DNA of 64,000 nt from the NCBI GenBank assembly GCA_020091685.1, contig CM034599.1:7720836-7784835 (forward strand). The letters are read 5' to 3'. Within the stretch, counting starts at the first letter, position 1. Every line of letters starts with the position of its first letter. Positions 1 to 11,300 of the stretch are shown in pieces. This DNA comes from Lutjanus erythropterus (taxonomy: Eukaryota > Chordata > Actinopteri > Lutjaniformes > Lutjanidae). A model generated the notes under the pieces. It had not been told where the DNA came from. It saw only the letters and a list, made by a program, of their open reading frames with translations, and ran no database searches. The position numbers were made by a program, and so were the translations under genes.

Positions 1-724
1 GCATTTACTTCATAATGATGAGCCAAAGCAAAAAAAAGTTGTTCATTTCCACTTTAAATAGTATAAATTAAAAACTAATAGTGCAGTTTGTGCCTGGTTT
101 CCATTACTGAGACCTTGCAGTGGCTTTTATACTGATCGAATTTAAGTGATATATTCCTGTGATAGTTGAGGACCTGAATTGAAATAACTGATAAAAAATT
201 TATGAGCTGACCAGGTGTGTGAACACTGTTAAGCAACTGATCACCACAAAACGGATTGTGGGATGCAGAGGACTACAGAGGACAAACTAGTTGTGTCTTC
301 CATATTTAAGCAAAAGAAGACTAAATTTCTTGGCAATATTTGGTGGAGACTTGACCTTTATAGATGTACTCAGGCTTTAGAGAATGTGGTCCCTAAATTT
401 AAAGGCAGTATTTATAATAACAGAACAGGGCAAAAGACCATATGTCAGCTGAAAAGATTTATCAAATATCGATACTGTCAACGTGCCAGAAAACATCGCA
501 TTATTATCTTTTGCCCTCATCCCCCACATGCTCATTAAACATACATAGTTGTGCCTAGATACTTTAAAAACAGTGTTTTATTCTGAACTTATTAATGTTT
601 TGATACTCCAGCCTCCACATTAAAAAACTTTTCATTTAAAAGTTAAGAAACTGCATATATCCACATGTGAAAATGGACCAGCAAAAATGTGATTACTTTG
701 CCCGTGTGCACTGTATTTAAATAC
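1..724. other. ubl4a last intron (partial), no recognised gene
   Basis: AT-rich sequence between the exon 3 donor (GTATTT on the minus strand, at 724) and the window edge. I looked for the conserved ubl4a C-terminal exon here on the minus strand and did not find it. An open frame at 263-538 on the plus strand resembles no family I know and is treated as chance. Confidence 0.6.
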
Positions 725-3425
725 CTTAATCAGCTGTTCATGGACTTTTGCTGCATCTGCTGGACTAAAATGTCTAGCAAGGATAGTGGAAACAGTCTGC
801 CACACTCTTCCCTGTGTGCTGCTGCTACTGCTGCTGCTGGCAACCATCCCTGACGCTCCAGTCCTCTCCCCCACCGGACGGATTACCAGATTCAATTTAG
901 CCTCTGGCCCAATGGAGTAATCACTCAGTCTGTGCTCATCTGCGGGATGCAATATAGCATGCAATCATCAAAAACGTAAAAGTTTGATTCATGTACAAAA
1001 TAGAGTGGTAGCAATTATAGTTCTGCACAAAGGTTATGAAACACTTGACTGTTGACAACTCTACCTGCAAGCGCTTTCCCTTTATAGAGCAATCGCTGCT
1101 GGTTTGCTGGTATGTTGAGACGTTCAGATACCAGTTCCTTCACTGTGGAGACCTTTTCATCTTCAGTCACCTAGAAGACCAAAAATATGATAATGTAGTC
1201 ACACTGCTTGTTCAGAATACATTTGACAAACATTCTCTCTGTCTGCTTAGCTTAAGAGTATTCAAATTAAAGAAAAGTGTAGCCAATCTGAAATTCTTTC
1301 TTTGCATCAACTTTACATAAAATCAGCAGTTGGTGACAAAGGCACCTCTAACTTGGTAAATGGCTTCTTTAGTACATTTTTCATTAAAAAATGTAAAATA
1401 ACATTGGCCTATGGTGGTATTATTTATCTCATGAGCACTGCAGGCGCAGCCCATAACAACAAGCCAAGAGTGTGAGCCAAGAGTGTGAGCGGAGTTAGGA
1501 GAAACATCGCATGGCCACTTCTCTTCTGCTGAATACAAAATTTAGTTCAGTGTGTGTGAGATACTTCCTTATTTGATGCATACATCATTCAGTGGTTTAG
1601 ATTTCCTGTGTTAGGCATCAATGTCATTCTTGTTTTATGATGCACAAAACCTATATTATATACTATATAACCTGGTCCACCAACATATTAGCCAACATTA
1701 TGCCAGAATAAACAGCAGGGTTTTCCAATTCCAATGTCTGAATATTCTTAAGAATTAAAAGTTCATTGCTCTTTGAAAGACTGTACTTGCATTATTATGC
1801 TATTAAATTACCATATCAGTGGCATAAAATAGTTTTAAAATGACAAAAATATCTTTCAGCAACTAATTCTGGGACATTATATCAACCAACAATGTAGTTA
1901 TCATGACAGGCCAACCATATTGAAAACTATAGGGGTTCCTGCACTCAAATATAACACTGATTAAGTCCAAATGCTCCTTTGTTCAACTGCCTGAGGGTGT
2001 TTCTATACATGTGTGGCTTGGTATAGCCTGAGTTTGTGACCAGTGCATTAATGTTATCATTTTAAAACATGGAGGTACAAACTGGGGCTTGGACCAACCT
2101 AAACTGAGCAAATAACATCACAGATGATTGAGTAGGACATGTACGTACGCTAGTGCTGTCCAGTGGTGGAATGTCACCAAGTACATTTACTGAAGTACTA
2201 CACCTAAGTACAAATTCAAGGTGCTTGTACTTTCATAGTCAATTAATCTGTTAATTATTTTCTCAATTAACAGTTGTTGTTTTAAAATGTCAGAAAATGG
2301 TGAAAAGTGTCAAACAGTTTTTCCTACAGCCTGTGATGATGTCGTCAAATGTCTCATTTTACTCAAAACCCAAAGATATTCAGTTTATTGTCAGAGGGGG
2401 TTAAAGAAACCTAAAAATGTTCACGAAAGAAGCTAAAATCAGATCATTTTGATTTTTTTTAACACTCAAACTGATTAACTGGTTATGAAAATACTTGGCA
2501 ATTAATTTAACAATTGATTAATTGCTGCAGTGCTTCACTGTCGTAGATTTTACTACCCAACAGTATATGAAGTAGTTAAAATGATTTCAACTTTGAAATA
2601 AAAAATGCAACACACACATAAATGTAGTGGCAATATTAATTCCAAAACACCAGATATAAGAAAAACAGTTAAGTAAAATACTAACAGGGACCATTTTACT
2701 GCTTAATGAGTACTGTAATTTTCATACTTTAAGTATAGTGTGATGATAATACTTACATACTTATGTTTAAGTAAGGATCTGAATGCAGGGCTCTAACTTG
2801 TGGTGGACTGTTTCTACAGGGCGGTCTAGGTACTTCAACTTTAGTAAATGATTTGAATACTTTTTCCACACATTGGCTTGTAAGTTACACTGCTGTGCTA
2901 AGCCTAACCAAACCCCTTTCCTGAGATAACGGTATTGTTTTATTGAAGTATTTGCCTAGTGACTTCCCTTCCCAACAAGAACCACCAAATAAGGACTGAC
3001 AGAGCTCCACTCCCTGTGCTTGAAAATGGTAACCCAAAGGAGAGAAGTTACCGTCTGATACAGTTACAGTTACTTTGTCTTTTCTCAGGATGTGGCTCTT
3101 GTGTTTGAAGTAACGTCGATTCACAACTGAGCGACATGTGACTGTACAAAAGCTTCATTTAAACTACATTATGTGCACTTTAACAACATAACCAAACCCA
3201 AGCTTTTTAGAGTTAAGGACCATGTAAGCTTGCTTCACTCATAGCTCAGCATGTGACAGAACCACCGCTGTTGGCTAATCAGCTGGGTAGCTACTGCTTA
3301 TGATGCGAATTATGCTAGCGTCGTGGAGATAGCAATTAGCATTTAGCCTAGCCAGCTCGTTGGTGTAGCTAACTTACCTGTACACTGCATTCTTTCCCTT
3401 GAAGCGGTTTCACGGTAAGGATCAT
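725..3425 (-). CDS. ubl4a: Ubiquitin-like protein 4A, exons 1-3 (3' end off window)
   Basis: UBL4A (Get5 homologue) works with BAG6 and GET4 to pass tail-anchored proteins to the GET insertion route in the cytosol. Exons on the minus strand: 3425-3378 (16 codons, from the ATG), 1170-1065 and 939-725, all with GT-AG junctions and matching phases (0, 1, 0). The translation starts MILTVKPLQGKECSVQ and continues through the ubiquitin fold (NIPANQQRLLYKGKALAD, then RLSDYSIGP and LNLVIRP), a linker, and the start of the C-terminal BAG6-binding helices (VWQTVSTILARHFSPADA). 123 residues are present. About 33 more, starting at the expected DYERSL-like segment, were not found in bases 1-724, so the last exon should lie beyond the left edge. 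Odd point: the linker carries seven serines in a row (bases 818-840), which I do not recall in mammalian UBL4A. Family assignment is firm. Confidence 0.93.
2160..2815. mobile_element. MITE-like element, AGTGGTGGAA-end family (nested)
   Basis: Begins with CCAGTGGTGGAATGTCACC followed by AAGTACATTTACTGAAGTAC, and ends with the related TTAAGTAAGGATCTGAATGC and GTGGTGGACTG. These are the ends of a very common fish non-autonomous DNA element. An ATTAATC/GATTAATT-rich piece at about 2236-2530 belongs to a second family (the GGGCTGCA element) and looks inserted. The element sits in ubl4a intron 1. No transposase is seen. Confidence 0.6.
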
Positions 3426-3710
3426 TTTCGATGATAGCTTGAATTAAAAAAAACGACCACACAACAACACCGTACGAGGTTAATAAGCGACAATATATAC
3501 CAGAGTAACGTTATTCTGCTAGCTCGAGATAGCCACAGGGCTTCTTCTCTTGTCAGCGGCCCATCTTCTTCTACAGCAGTTGCGGGCTGCTGCTGTTGCC
3601 GCTGCCGCTGCTGCTGCTCTCGGTCAACATTGCTGCCACCTACTGGCTGGCGGGTTATATGACTGCAGATTGTCTGTGGTCGAAAATAAAAATAATTTCT
3701 CACTAATTTT
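3426..3710 (-). promoter_or_regulatory. ubl4a 5' UTR/promoter region with GCT/GCC triplet tract and upstream ORF
   Basis: Sequence directly upstream of the ubl4a ATG. A GC-richer block at about 3570-3625 holds imperfect GCT/GCC triplets (CAG/CGG on the sense strand). On the minus strand an ORF of 93 codons (3703-3422) reads through this tract as a Gln-rich stretch and stops with a TGA that overlaps the ubl4a start codon as ATGA. Whether this ORF lies within the mRNA depends on the transcription start, which cannot be set from sequence. No TATA box is obvious. Confidence 0.45.
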
Positions 3711-4772
3711 TCTGTTGTATGTTTTCCAAAATATTTTGGCTTTATATGCAGAACTCTCTGTCTACATATTATAATATCAAAATATAATATTAATATTTAA
3801 TATTATATTTCTAAAATAAGTCAATAGATAAAAATGTATCTAATGTAATGTTTATAATCTTTGGAAAATTCAGCATATATAAGATGAAATGGACTAATGG
3901 AAAAATTAAACTTCATCTATATTGCATTCTCTAGTCAAGCAGAAAAATGGAAAAGCAACAAAGATGATGATTTTATATGTTTCAAATACTACCTGAAACA
4001 TATAGGCTACAATCATCAAATAATGTTAGGCTACTTAGTTATTAATTATTATTATCTGTGCCCTTTTCCTTATTAACTTTTTTCTTCTCATATGTATTAT
4101 TCCCCCGCCTTTCGTCCAGTCTCAGCTGGGATTGGCTCCAGCCCCCCATGACCCTTCAAGGATAAGCGATTATGGGCAATGACTGAATGAATGACTGTGT
4201 TATTCTGCTTTTACTGAATGTCACTGCTTCCCTTTACTGAATATTATTTAATTCATTTGTTAGATCACTACAGGAATCTAAAATGTAATTAATAAATATA
4301 TAATATTATTTATATATTTTTTCTTTTGTTGATGTCATAACTTAATTCCTCTGCACTTTGTTTCCTCTTTTGTTGTTTTGTTGTTGTTTATAGTGTTTTA
4401 ATTTCACTTTTATCAGCTGATGGCTGCTGTCTGTGGAGGAAAATTCACCCCCCAAAAGAGGAAGAGAGTGACAAATGATTTTGACTCTTCTGCTCTAGAT
4501 AATCAGACCATGATCAAATATTAAAGGGGAAAAGGCAGAATAATGAATGATAATGAAGACCCTGGATGGAGTTTAGGATTTAAAGATCAACCTTTAAAAG
4601 CACAGACTATAATTATATCCATCCATCCATCCATCATCTATTATCACTCATCCTTTGGACAGTGAGGTAATTACTATTGGCCCTACTAATTACTAATCCT
4701 ACATTTTCATCTTTTTTCTTGTGCAGCTCTAAGTGACTCTGGTGCAGCATATAAAGGCAAATAAAATGGACG

Positions 4773-4881
4773 TAAAGGGACAGTCCACCCAAAATCAAAA
4801 ATGCGTATGTTTCCTCTGGCCTGTAGTGCTAGACATCTCTATAGGCATTAACTCCAAAACTCTGTAACTCACACACAAAAG

Positions 4882-4913
<32 letters not shown>

Positions 4914-4979
4914 CTGGATGGATAAATAAGCCAGGGGGAAATTATGTATTTTTATTTTGGGGTGAGCTGTCCCTTCAAG
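4773..4979. mobile_element. Short MITE, GGGACAGTTCACC family
   Basis: A ~205 bp unit with inverted ends: AAAGGGACAGTCCACCC at the left and GGTGAGCTGTCCCTTCAAG at the right. The interior matches the 'AAATCAAAAATACATATTTT ... CTGTAGTGCTA' motif of the longer copies near 38.3, 42.7, 51.2 and 52.3 kb. This copy has an internal deletion. It lies between ubl4a and the kinase gene. Confidence 0.65.
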
Positions 4980-5199
4980 CATCCTTTTTCTATTATATTT
5001 ATTCACATTTAATTAAATATCTCTGTAGAAGTGTAAATCTCACTGAAAAAACAACACAATTTAGGACATCAGTAAAGGCCACTTCACTGCGTACAGGTAC
5101 AATGTAAAACCTCTGCTCAGTGCTCACAGACACAGCCTTTAGTCTTTTCCACATGTACCAAATATCTTGGGAATCAAATGATTGATGTTCACCGCTCAG

Positions 5200-5488
5200 T
5201 TTGCCGCAAACCCTCCTATCCCCCGGGCTCGGAAATACCCCAAAGACCCTCTGACCCAATTGGGATCCAGTCCATGCATTTCTCATTACAGCCTCCCCTG
5301 TCTTCTCGGTCATGTGATTGCCTGCTGTGTCGGTGCCCAGCCCTGACCAGCCCGGAGCAACACAGGAGCATCCTTCACTTGGGCGGGTAGTGAGCAGGAG
5401 ATCTGCACCTGTCTGCTGCCAAACACGGACAAACCTATTCAGGACAAGTGAGGACGACTTCTCCACACCGCCACACAGGCTGCATGTG
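5200..5488 (+). other. Candidate non-coding first exon of the PKG-like gene
   Basis: A GC-richer stretch in AT-rich surroundings that ends in a strong splice donor, CATGTG|GTAAGT, at 5488/5489. It lies about 2.9 kb upstream of the exon carrying the kinase ATG, whose own left border reads as an acceptor (GGTTGCAG|GTAATG). The simplest reading is a 5' UTR exon, with transcription starting somewhere between 5150 and 5450. The alternative is that the kinase mRNA starts just upstream of 8367 and this donor is chance. The left boundary is a guess. Confidence 0.4.
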
Positions 5489-6214
5489 GTAAGTGATCTA
5501 AATCCAGCTCGGTACTTTTATATTCTGCAGGAAAGAGCATGCATCTGTGTTTACAAACAGTCTATTAGAAGCTTAAAACGCTGCTGTCAGATTTTACCAA
5601 CTCATTCATCTATTACACAGGCTATTATCATCGGTGCGTCTGGCTCCGGGCGCGCTGGCGACCCAAAATAAAAATATCTATATTTCATTCCTACAAGGAC
5701 ACAAAGTGTGTGAGACTCACAAAAGAGTCTGTAATGAACAAATCTTAATCTGGCGAGTTTTACTTCTTTTATTACTCTAGAACCACTATATTCTGGTCCC
5801 TTTTCTCTCACGTTTTTCTCTCAGGTTTCCCTGAATGTGTCCATTATGAGTCATTTTTTTTCCATTAGGGTGAAAGAAAAAAATAGACAAATACAGGGTT
5901 TGCATAAACATTCTTACATCTATGCAACCCCTGGAAACCAAAGCAGGCAATGAAAGAAGTACTGCAAGCTCTCAAAGCAAAGAAAGATTTATAGTTTTAT
6001 TTTTATTGCATGGGAAACTGTGTCATTGGATTATACTTGACCGTGAGCTTTCCTATTCAGCCTGTTGAAAGGGAATGTAATTAAACAACTTTCATCAGGG
6101 CAAATGCAATATTATAAAAGGTCCGAGGTAAGAGGTTCATTTATTGATCATTTAACATAGGGCTGTATAATTTCATTCATGCTATTCACAAAAACAAAAA
6201 TAATATACAAAAAA

Positions 6215-6215
<1 letters not shown>

Positions 6216-6276
<61 letters not shown>

Positions 6277-6277
6277 T
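6216..6277. repeat. (CTAT)n microsatellite
   Basis: About 15 perfect tandem copies of CTAT, flanked by A-rich sequence on the left and T-rich on the right. Length variation between individuals is likely. Confidence 0.95.
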
Positions 6278-7757
6278 TTTGTTGTATCTAATGTGTCTAC
6301 TTTATCTGTTTACCTTATATTTCTGTGTGTCTGTATCAAGCAAATATGTGGATAATGTATAACAAGCATACACCAAGCTCTCTGGTGTGTTCTATTCCAT
6401 GTTGAAGCCACTATATCTTATTGATTCCTTTCCTTTTATCTTATTAATATTAATAATATTTATGTAAGTAATCACAGGAAGAGATGCATATAAATTAGAG
6501 AAGGGCTGTCAAGCTTTGAGTTAAGTAAGATTGCAGCAACAAAAGGGCATTAAGTGCAATTCAAATTCAGACAGAAATTGTGCATTTAGTGCAGATGGAC
6601 ATCTTCTATGTCCACAACCGCTCAAAAGTTTGGAACTGCCTGCCAAAAAAAAAAAAGGCTTATTCGGTACAGTCAGATGGCTGAGAGGACTACACTCTTC
6701 TCTCTTTTGAATGGTGCTTTAAGGTTGTAGTCATCTTTGCAAATAGATGTTATTTGGTTTCAAGGGTCTGCAAAAAAAGTAATGTTTTGTACATGGGGAA
6801 CAAAATGTTTCACAATGGTTCAAGACACCTCTGAGCAGTAGCTGCTTCAGAAAAAGTCACTGAACACAGTCTGGTTTTGATGCAAGCCAAATTTCAGGCA
6901 GGACAGTAAAGACCGAACTGGAATGAGATCTTGAATGAATACTTTGATCATTTTGTTATAGCTTCAGTACTGTCATTACAATAATTCATGGATTTTGTAA
7001 TTTTTTAACACATGGTATTGAAAAAATATTGATACTGTGATACTTTATATATTTGTATATTTATACGTCCAGTCTGAGCAACAGTTGTATAAGAATGTAG
7101 GAAATCACCAGTCATTGGTAAAAGAAAATTGAAGATTAGCATCAAAATCTGTGTAAATATAAACAGGAACAGCTTTCTGTTTCAGTGTGTGAGTACACAA
7201 TACTGCTTTGAACAAGCTGGAATTAACAGGTGTGTGGTTTTAGTAAACATATTCTTAAAACTTAAAAACAGAGGATTAGTGTAGGTTTAGCACAATTGGA
7301 ATTGAAAGTCAGCTATGGACTGACAACTTACAGTTTTAAACCTGTTCAATCCAACCACTGAGTAAACTGCAGGAGGTCCAAAGGAAAAAAAGGGTTTCTG
7401 AAATATTTAGAGCCCAGCTGCACTGTTGTGGTTCAGTAATGATCTAGGGTCACTTGTGCTTTTCTAAATAGGAATTAAAGACAAAATCAATTCAATTCGA
7501 ATCACATCACTTCATTTGTCTCAGTAGGGCTGTTGCAGATGCATGTAGAGTAGTAATTAACAAGTAACATGATACAGGGGAAAAAATCCATTAAAAGTAG
7601 GAAAAAAGAAGAAACAGTGGAGCAATGCTCATTAGTGCAAAACAGGCTATACACATTATGATACTAATTTAATACTAGTAATAGTGCAATAATATTATAG
7701 TACAATATACACACCCAAGGAAACTACAAATCTAACTTAGTAACAATCCTCTTATTA

Positions 7758-8323
7758 CAGTTGGGCAATGTCTACCGACTTGGAATATGACAATGTCCAC
7801 AGTGAAACATCGTGATGATATCGTTGCTTGGGTCTGAAAGAGTCTTCGTCTCAGCACCACATGTCCGTAACGTAGTTGTGGCTAAAACGAACACGACGTA
7901 GAGATGTGATGCTATGAACATCAGCAATGGTTTCTTTTTATTTCGTCTTCCACATGTCAAAATGAAACTTAAACAACAACTTCATGGCAATTCTAATAGT
8001 TATGCAGCCTTTAAAACCAGGAAACACTTACGCCATATCATGAGAAATGATATCCAAAATCTAAGATGATATTTAGGCTGTGTATTTTTGCAAGTGTGTA
8101 TTTTTATAATTGTGTGCTTTTTGTATATAATCTGTTTATTTCCCCTTTATGCAGCTCTTTTTATGGCCTTTTTATCTGCCCGTTTTCCATTACAAAGCTG
8201 ACTCTGAGAGGTACACACAAGAATTCCAATGTACCTGTGCAGTCATGTACCTGTGCAAACTGAAATTAATCTTTTGAATCTTGACTCATATCACAGTAGT
8301 ATTGATATATTGCCCAGCCCTGG
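7758..8323. mobile_element. MITE-like element with GGGCAAT ends
   Basis: Inverted ends CAGTTGGGCAATGTC and GATATATTGCCCAGCCCTGG bound about 566 bp. The left half is closely similar to 39715-40075 (shared GTCCACAGTGAAACATCG and CACATGTCCGTAAC), which shows it is dispersed. It sits immediately upstream of the first coding exon of the kinase gene. Confidence 0.65.
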
Positions 8324-8369
8324 TAGAAAGTTATATAATAAGCTGTGTTTTATCTGATGGTTGCAGGTA

Positions 8370-11300
8370 ATGGGTACACTTCGGGACCTCCAATTTGCCC
8401 TGCAACTTAAGATCGAGGAGCTTCGTCAGAGGGACACACTAATAGATGAGTTGGAGCTGGAGTTGGATACAAAGGATGAACTCATTCGGAGGCTGCAGGA
8501 AGAACTGGATCGTTACAGAGCCACTGTCTCCCTCCCAGGAACCTCTGCAGCCGGTGCAGGTACAGAACATGGTGCTTTTAAATGTCATATTTTACAGCAG
8601 GAAGCACACTCACTTGATAGTAAACTTGACTTATTGTGTGTGTGTTTTTTTCCTGTAGCTTGCTCATTTCAAACTGAGGACAAGAAGAGAACCAAAAGGA
8701 AAACAGTGATTTCTGAGCCCTTCAGTCTGGACCTGGTCACTCTGGCCATGGTTTCACACAGAAGCTGTGACAAAAGCCAGGAGTAAGAGCACACAGTGTT
8801 CCCACCTGCGCCGGGAAGCCTGTCTTTCACATGTTCAAGGCTCACCGACTGTTTCCTTACAATCAATACATTTCTAATCACTGTCATACACTCTAGCTTG
8901 TGACACTGCATTCAACATTTAATTGCTTGCCCTTAAATGTTACATCAGTATCCTCCCTGCATGCCCTCAGGTCTCAGCGGCTGATACAGGCAGCGTTTTT
9001 GAAAAATGACTTGTTGAAGAACCTTGACGAAGGAGAAATCAGAGCCATCACAGCTTGTATGTATCCCACCCACATCAATCAAGGCTGCTATGTCATTCAG
9101 GAGGGGACCAACGGGGCTCAGGCTTATGTTTTAGAAGGTAAATCATTTCCTTCTTGCAATTGCTCGCATTAATCACGCTTGAGGTTACTTATTAACGTTT
9201 CCTTGAGATGACAGGTGCTTAAGAGGAGCCAGATGAAATGATTAGGTTTATCATCTTTGTATATCTTTTTATTACTGCTGGCTCACAGTTTGATTAGATA
9301 GTAATTTGACTCTGCTCTCAAACCCGCTGATGTGAGAATAGCATGTTTGAGCATGAAAAGAGGAGGCACTTAGGGGAATAACAAGTGACCCACATTGATG
9401 TTTTCTGTTGAAAATGTCAACTTGATAGAAAAGACAGGAGAAAAGAGGTTCTGCTTCACCCTGGTTGTAGGGTTCATCAGTGCTTGATTGTCCTCAGGAA
9501 TCTTGGCTGCATTTGTAATGTGACAGCTAATGGAGAGTGGCTGCTCCCTATTTTTCTCCTGTCATCCTGGCCAGCGAGGGGTGGAGGCCTTGTTTGACTC
9601 AGCGTGATGATTGCATATCTGTTGTTTGTACAGTACGTCTCAGACATATGGAAGCATGGCAGCCCATTTCCACTAACGTGATTAAAAATAAAGAAGGTAT
9701 TGTAAGTCACTATAATGATAAACTTTCTTGAAATATTTATAGTAACTCAAATTAATGATAATGTTAGTATGCCTGTCTCAATATAAGGTCTTGCTTATCT
9801 CAAAATAAAAACTTACTAACTAAAAATAATGACTTAAAATATTAAAATAACAACTTAGTGATTCAAATGAATGACTTGTTATCTTAAAATAATGACTTAT
9901 TCTGTCAAAATAATTAGTTTAATCTCAAAATAATGACTTAACATGACTTAGTATCACAAAATTATAAAAACTTTCAGGGGAGGCTCAGTGAACAAAAGTG
10001 AAAAAAATATTACATCAGCTATTACATTAATTATGAGAAAGGATCACGTAGAATAGCCTAAATGTGTGTGATTGGTTCAAAGTCATAGTCCACAATTTAT
10101 TAGTCAGAAAGTAATAAATTAAGTAATTTTTATATATTTGGTGTTGTCTTAAGTTATGTAAATCAGAAATATATGACTCAAATGTTGAGCATCTATGGGA
10201 TCAAATTCATCCTAAGCCAGTAAAATAAAGATGGGTGAGGGGGCACCTTCTCCCAGCTTTGTCTGAGGGAGCCTCACAGTCTCAGACTTTAAACACCCCT
10301 GACTTACAAGATCTTTTTTTGTTTTCATCATACTGGTAGAAATTGGCTTCCATAATGTATAACAGCTCTGCATATTATATATATGTGCTGTATTTCTTCA
10401 CTGGCTGTCTGTTTATCAACAGAAGGGAGGCTGGATGTGACAAAAGACGGATTGAAGCTTCTCACAGTTGAGCCAGAAGACGTGTTTGGAGAGCTGGCCC
10501 TCCTCTACAACTGCACCCACACATACTCTGTCTCAGGTATCAGAGAATTGTGTTGCTGGCTTTATATTTGCATGTAGATATCACCGGAGATCTAGCACGC
10601 CGAAAGCTGTAATTAATTTTGATTTGATGGGGATATAAATAATTTTTGTTTAAAAGAATATCACAAGCAGGCATATTTTTGGCAGTGGTCTCAGACGGAA
10701 GATGCCTGTTGAATTTAAAATCAAAGACCTTTTGATATCCTAGACAACACCACAACTTCAAACGGTTTTCTCGGAGATGTGGGGGGATTTGAAACATTTT
10801 CTTCTTTACTGCATAACCCAGCTGTCTGACTGCCTGCAATCCAACACGCATTAACAGAATTCTTACAAATAACCGTACTTGCCAACCTTGAGCTCTCAAA
10901 AATAGGGAGGATTTCGATACCAAATAATTTTCATGCTGAATACTTTTAATTTTACTTTTAATTTGCAGAAAACAATACGGAATAATTTGTCCCTCGACAT
11001 AAACTGTTTTCTTTCATGCATTTATTTGTCCTGCCCCTTAAGGAAGATAGATGCAGCGGGTTTTACAAAATGCATGCCCCTTTCCTCTAAACGCCTAGTT
11101 TGACGCCTAGTTTAATGTAGCTGTATTGTTGTCTGGGTGGAAGCAGTCGACCTTTAGGGTCATATAGGGCTCAGGTTGTGATAATGAAAAGGAAAAAAGC
11201 ACAAAATTTGTCAAAAATCTGGAAAAATACAGGAGAATTGTGGTCCCAAGGGAAAATAGGGAGAGTGCAATGAAAAATGGGAGTCAGTTTGTCTTCTCAT

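Larger units (their letters stand above)
5489..8366. other. Spacer/putative 5' intron of the PKG-like gene
   Basis: AT-rich non-coding DNA. Apart from the microsatellite at 6216 and the MITE at 7758 I see no gene, RNA or other recognisable feature in it. Confidence 0.5.

Noticed and set aside
263-538. 91-codon plus-strand open frame at the left edge
   Set aside because: No family resemblance, AT-rich, lies in the ubl4a intron on the opposite strand and has no splice context.
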